DNA from: DASVLX01 sp036384655
Lineage (GTDB): Bacteria; Actinomycetota; Actinomycetes; Mycobacteriales; Pseudonocardiaceae
NCBI GenBank assembly: GCA_036384655.1
Contig: DASVLX010000307.1
Coordinates: 1 to 22,757, forward strand
DNA: 22,757 nucleotides
Direction of reading: 5' to 3'
The position numbers were made by a program, and so were the translations under genes. Numbering within the stretch: position 1 is the stretch's first letter; the number at the start of each line of letters is the position of its first letter. The notes under the pieces were generated by a model, which saw only the letters and a list, made by a program, of their open reading frames with translations, ran no database searches and was not told the origin of the DNA. Shown here one piece after another: positions 21,299 to 22,757 of this stretch.

Positions 21299-22757
21299 TC
21301 GTCCTGTGTGGTCGGTTGGGACGACTCCGCGGTCTCCTCGGTGCCCGTCCACGACTGCCACCGGGCCCCGTCCGGGCCGTGCGTGGAGATCTGGTTCCTG
21401 CCGGCCCGCTTGGCTTGGTACAGGGCGACGTCGGCGGCCGCGAACAGCGTGTCGAAATCGCCGGAACCGCAGGTCACCCCGATGCTCACGGTCGGGCCGG
21501 CGCTGCCGCCAAGCACGGCGGTCCAGTCGTGACCCGCCACCGCGCGCCTGACCCGCTCGGCCACCACGGGCCCGGCCGCCGCGCCGGGCCCGGACGGGGC
21601 ACCGGCCAGCAGGATCACGAATTCGTCGCCGGCCCAGCGGGCGACGAGGTCGTCCTGCCGGCATTCCTGCCGCGCCAACTGGGCGATCTGGCGCAGCACG
21701 GCATCGCCGACGCTGTGGCCGGCGTCATCATTGACGCCCTTGAAATGATCGACGTCCACCAACAAGAGCCACGGCACCTGGCCGTTGGCCACCGCGACCT
21801 CCAGCATCCCCGGCGCCTTGCGCTGCAGGCCGAGCCGGTTGGCCACGCCGGTGAGCGGGTCGCGGACGGCCTCCTGCTGCGCGGCCGCGGCGATCCGTTG
21901 CGCCTGAACGGCGATTCGACGCTGCAGCAGCGCCTGTCCCAGCCCCTCGCGCAACGTCTCCGAGCCGCCCTGCGCGGCCGCGAGACCGCGCCGCAGCGCG
22001 GCCGCCTCGCCTGCCCGGTCACCGAGTTCGGCGCAGATGTCGGCGAGATCCAGGGACATCCGGGACAGCAGGGACGGGTCGTTGATCGTGTCGGCGTGCG
22101 CCACCGCCTGGGCGGCCATCTTCCGGGACGCGACCAGCTCACCGCGCCAGCGCCGTTCCAGGGCGAGCACCCAGTGGCCCATCGCCGCACCCCAGTGGTC
22201 GTCGATCGGCGCGGTCAGCGTCAGGACCAGCGCGGCGACCCGGGCCGCGTGGTCCCAGTCGCCGGCCCCGGCCAGCGCCCGCCCGTACACGCCGAGCATC
22301 GCGCGATACAGCCGGCCATCGCTGGCCAGGGTGAGACCCTCCGCCAGAACCGACCGTGCCTCGGCGAACCGCCGCTCGGCCCGCTCCGGCGCACCCTCGA
22401 TGGCGTGCAGGTTCAGCGCCGACGCGAGTCCCTGCAGGCAGGCCGCCAGGATCCGCCGGTCACCGGTCCGGCGCGCCACCTCGACGGACAGCCGGCTGGT
22501 CTGGACGGCCTCGCGCCGGTTTCCCACGCCGCTGAGCAGGTAGGCGAGATGACGCAGGGCATCGGCGGCGTCCGGCCCCTCCGGAGTCGGGCCGAGTTCG
22601 GTCCAGCCCTCGGCGGCCAGTTCGAGCGCCAGCGGCACTCGGTTCAGTCGCCAGGCGAACACCGCGCGGCGGACCAGGACGGACGCTCGGTGGGTCGGCA
22701 CGGGATGACGCGCGAGCACCCGGTCGAATGCGACGTTCGCCTCCTGGATCCGACCCG
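21286..22757 (-). CDS. Diguanylate cyclase (GGDEF) with TPR-like N-terminus, 5' partial
   Basis: The frame is open to the window edge (RIQEANVAFD precedes the GTG at 22719), so the start lies outside. The long N-terminal part is a series of helical hairpins rich in Ala/Leu/Arg of TPR character (ALELAAEGWTELG, REAVQTSRLSVEVARRTGDRR, ISP-free soluble sequence), followed by a coiled linker (LGQALLQRRIAVQAQRIAAAAQQEA). The GGDEF domain starts at VRDPLTGVANRLGLQ, has LLLVDVDHFKGVNDDAGHSVGDAVL, and the signature is AGDEF, a tolerated variant. RQDD lies exactly five residues before it, so the inhibitory I-site RxxD is present. It should make c-di-GMP from two GTP in the cytosol with product feedback. 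No membrane segment is seen, so the TPR-like part is the likely input. Confidence 0.9.
   Translation of the reverse strand, partial: GRIQEANVAFDRVLARHPVPTHRASVLVRRAVFAWRLNRVPLALELAAEGWTELGPTPEGPDAADALRHLAYLLSGVGNRREAVQTSRLSVEVARRTGDRRILAACLQGLASALNLHAIEGAPERAERRFAEARSVLAEGLTLASDGRLYRAMLGVYGRALAGAGDWDHAARVAALVLTLTAPIDDHWGAAMGHWVLALERRWRGELVASRKMAAQAVAHADTINDPSLLSRMSLDLADICAELGDRAGEAAALRRGLAAAQGGSETLREGLGQALLQRRIAVQAQRIAAAAQQEAVRDPLTGVANRLGLQRKAPGMLEVAVANGQVPWLLLVDVDHFKGVNDDAGHSVGDAVLRQIAQLARQECRQDDLVARWAGDEFVILLAGAPSGPGAAAGPVVAERVRRAVAGHDWTAVLGGSAGPTVSIGVTCGSGDFDTLFAAADVALYQAKRAGRNQISTHGPDGARWQSWTGTEETAESSQPTTQDDQSN

Noticed and set aside
1..22757. CRISPR array, insertion sequence or prophage
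   Set aside because: There are no regularly spaced repeats with unique spacers, no transposase or integrase motifs and no phage structural genes.

Overview
The window is a 22.8 kb piece of a high-GC actinobacterial chromosome. Strong G/C third positions, frequent GTG starts, several probable leaderless mRNAs, a Fe-S/EtfD-type beta-oxidation oxidoreductase, an ECF42-type sigma factor, a UsfX-like anti-sigma factor and DUF6247 proteins all point that way. A Micromonosporales-like host is plausible, but I cannot name the genus. Both ends are cut: a lipoprotein gene at the left and a diguanylate cyclase gene at the right.

Left part (1-7417), fatty-acid beta-oxidation. An etfD homologue (membrane Fe-S protein thought to pass electrons from ETF to the quinone pool) converges, through a strong hairpin terminator, on a TetR-family regulator. 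That regulator is divergent from a fadA (thiolase) - fadB (hydratase/3-hydroxyacyl-CoA dehydrogenase) pair. An operator-like palindrome lies between tetR and fadA, and a different palindrome lies in front of etfD. A small UsfX/RsbW-like anti-sigma factor follows.

Middle (7436-14125), DNA repair and stress. This part holds a stand-alone LigD-type ATP-dependent DNA ligase, an unrecognised 180-aa protein, and a PolX/PHP DNA polymerase that overlaps a beta-hydroxyacid-dehydrogenase-like gene by 4 nt. It also holds a ribosome hibernation factor with two tandem C-terminal domains and a multi-pass membrane acyltransferase.

Right part (14126-20554), accessory in character. It contains a 91-bp segment bounded by perfect 13-bp inverted repeats, a DUF6247/RelE-ParE-like small gene pair behind a repeat-rich leaderless promoter, an adenosine-specific-kinase-family gene and tRNA-Arg(CCT). 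The tRNA is followed by a hairpin-dense gene-free stretch ending in a classic terminator. Then come an ArsR-AHSA1 operon ending in a decayed dihydrofolate-reductase-like pseudogene, a Fic protein with a palindrome laid over its promoter, a C-terminally short ECF42 sigma factor with its DGPF/YCII partner and a matching ECF42-type promoter, and a second, solitary DUF6247 gene.

Right edge: a GNAT-like acetyltransferase converging on a TPR-like/GGDEF diguanylate cyclase (partial). I see no rRNA, IS element, transposase, phage gene or CRISPR array. The best candidates for something little described are the DUF6247 pair with its repeat operator, the tRNA-linked structured region, and the ECF42/Fic junction.
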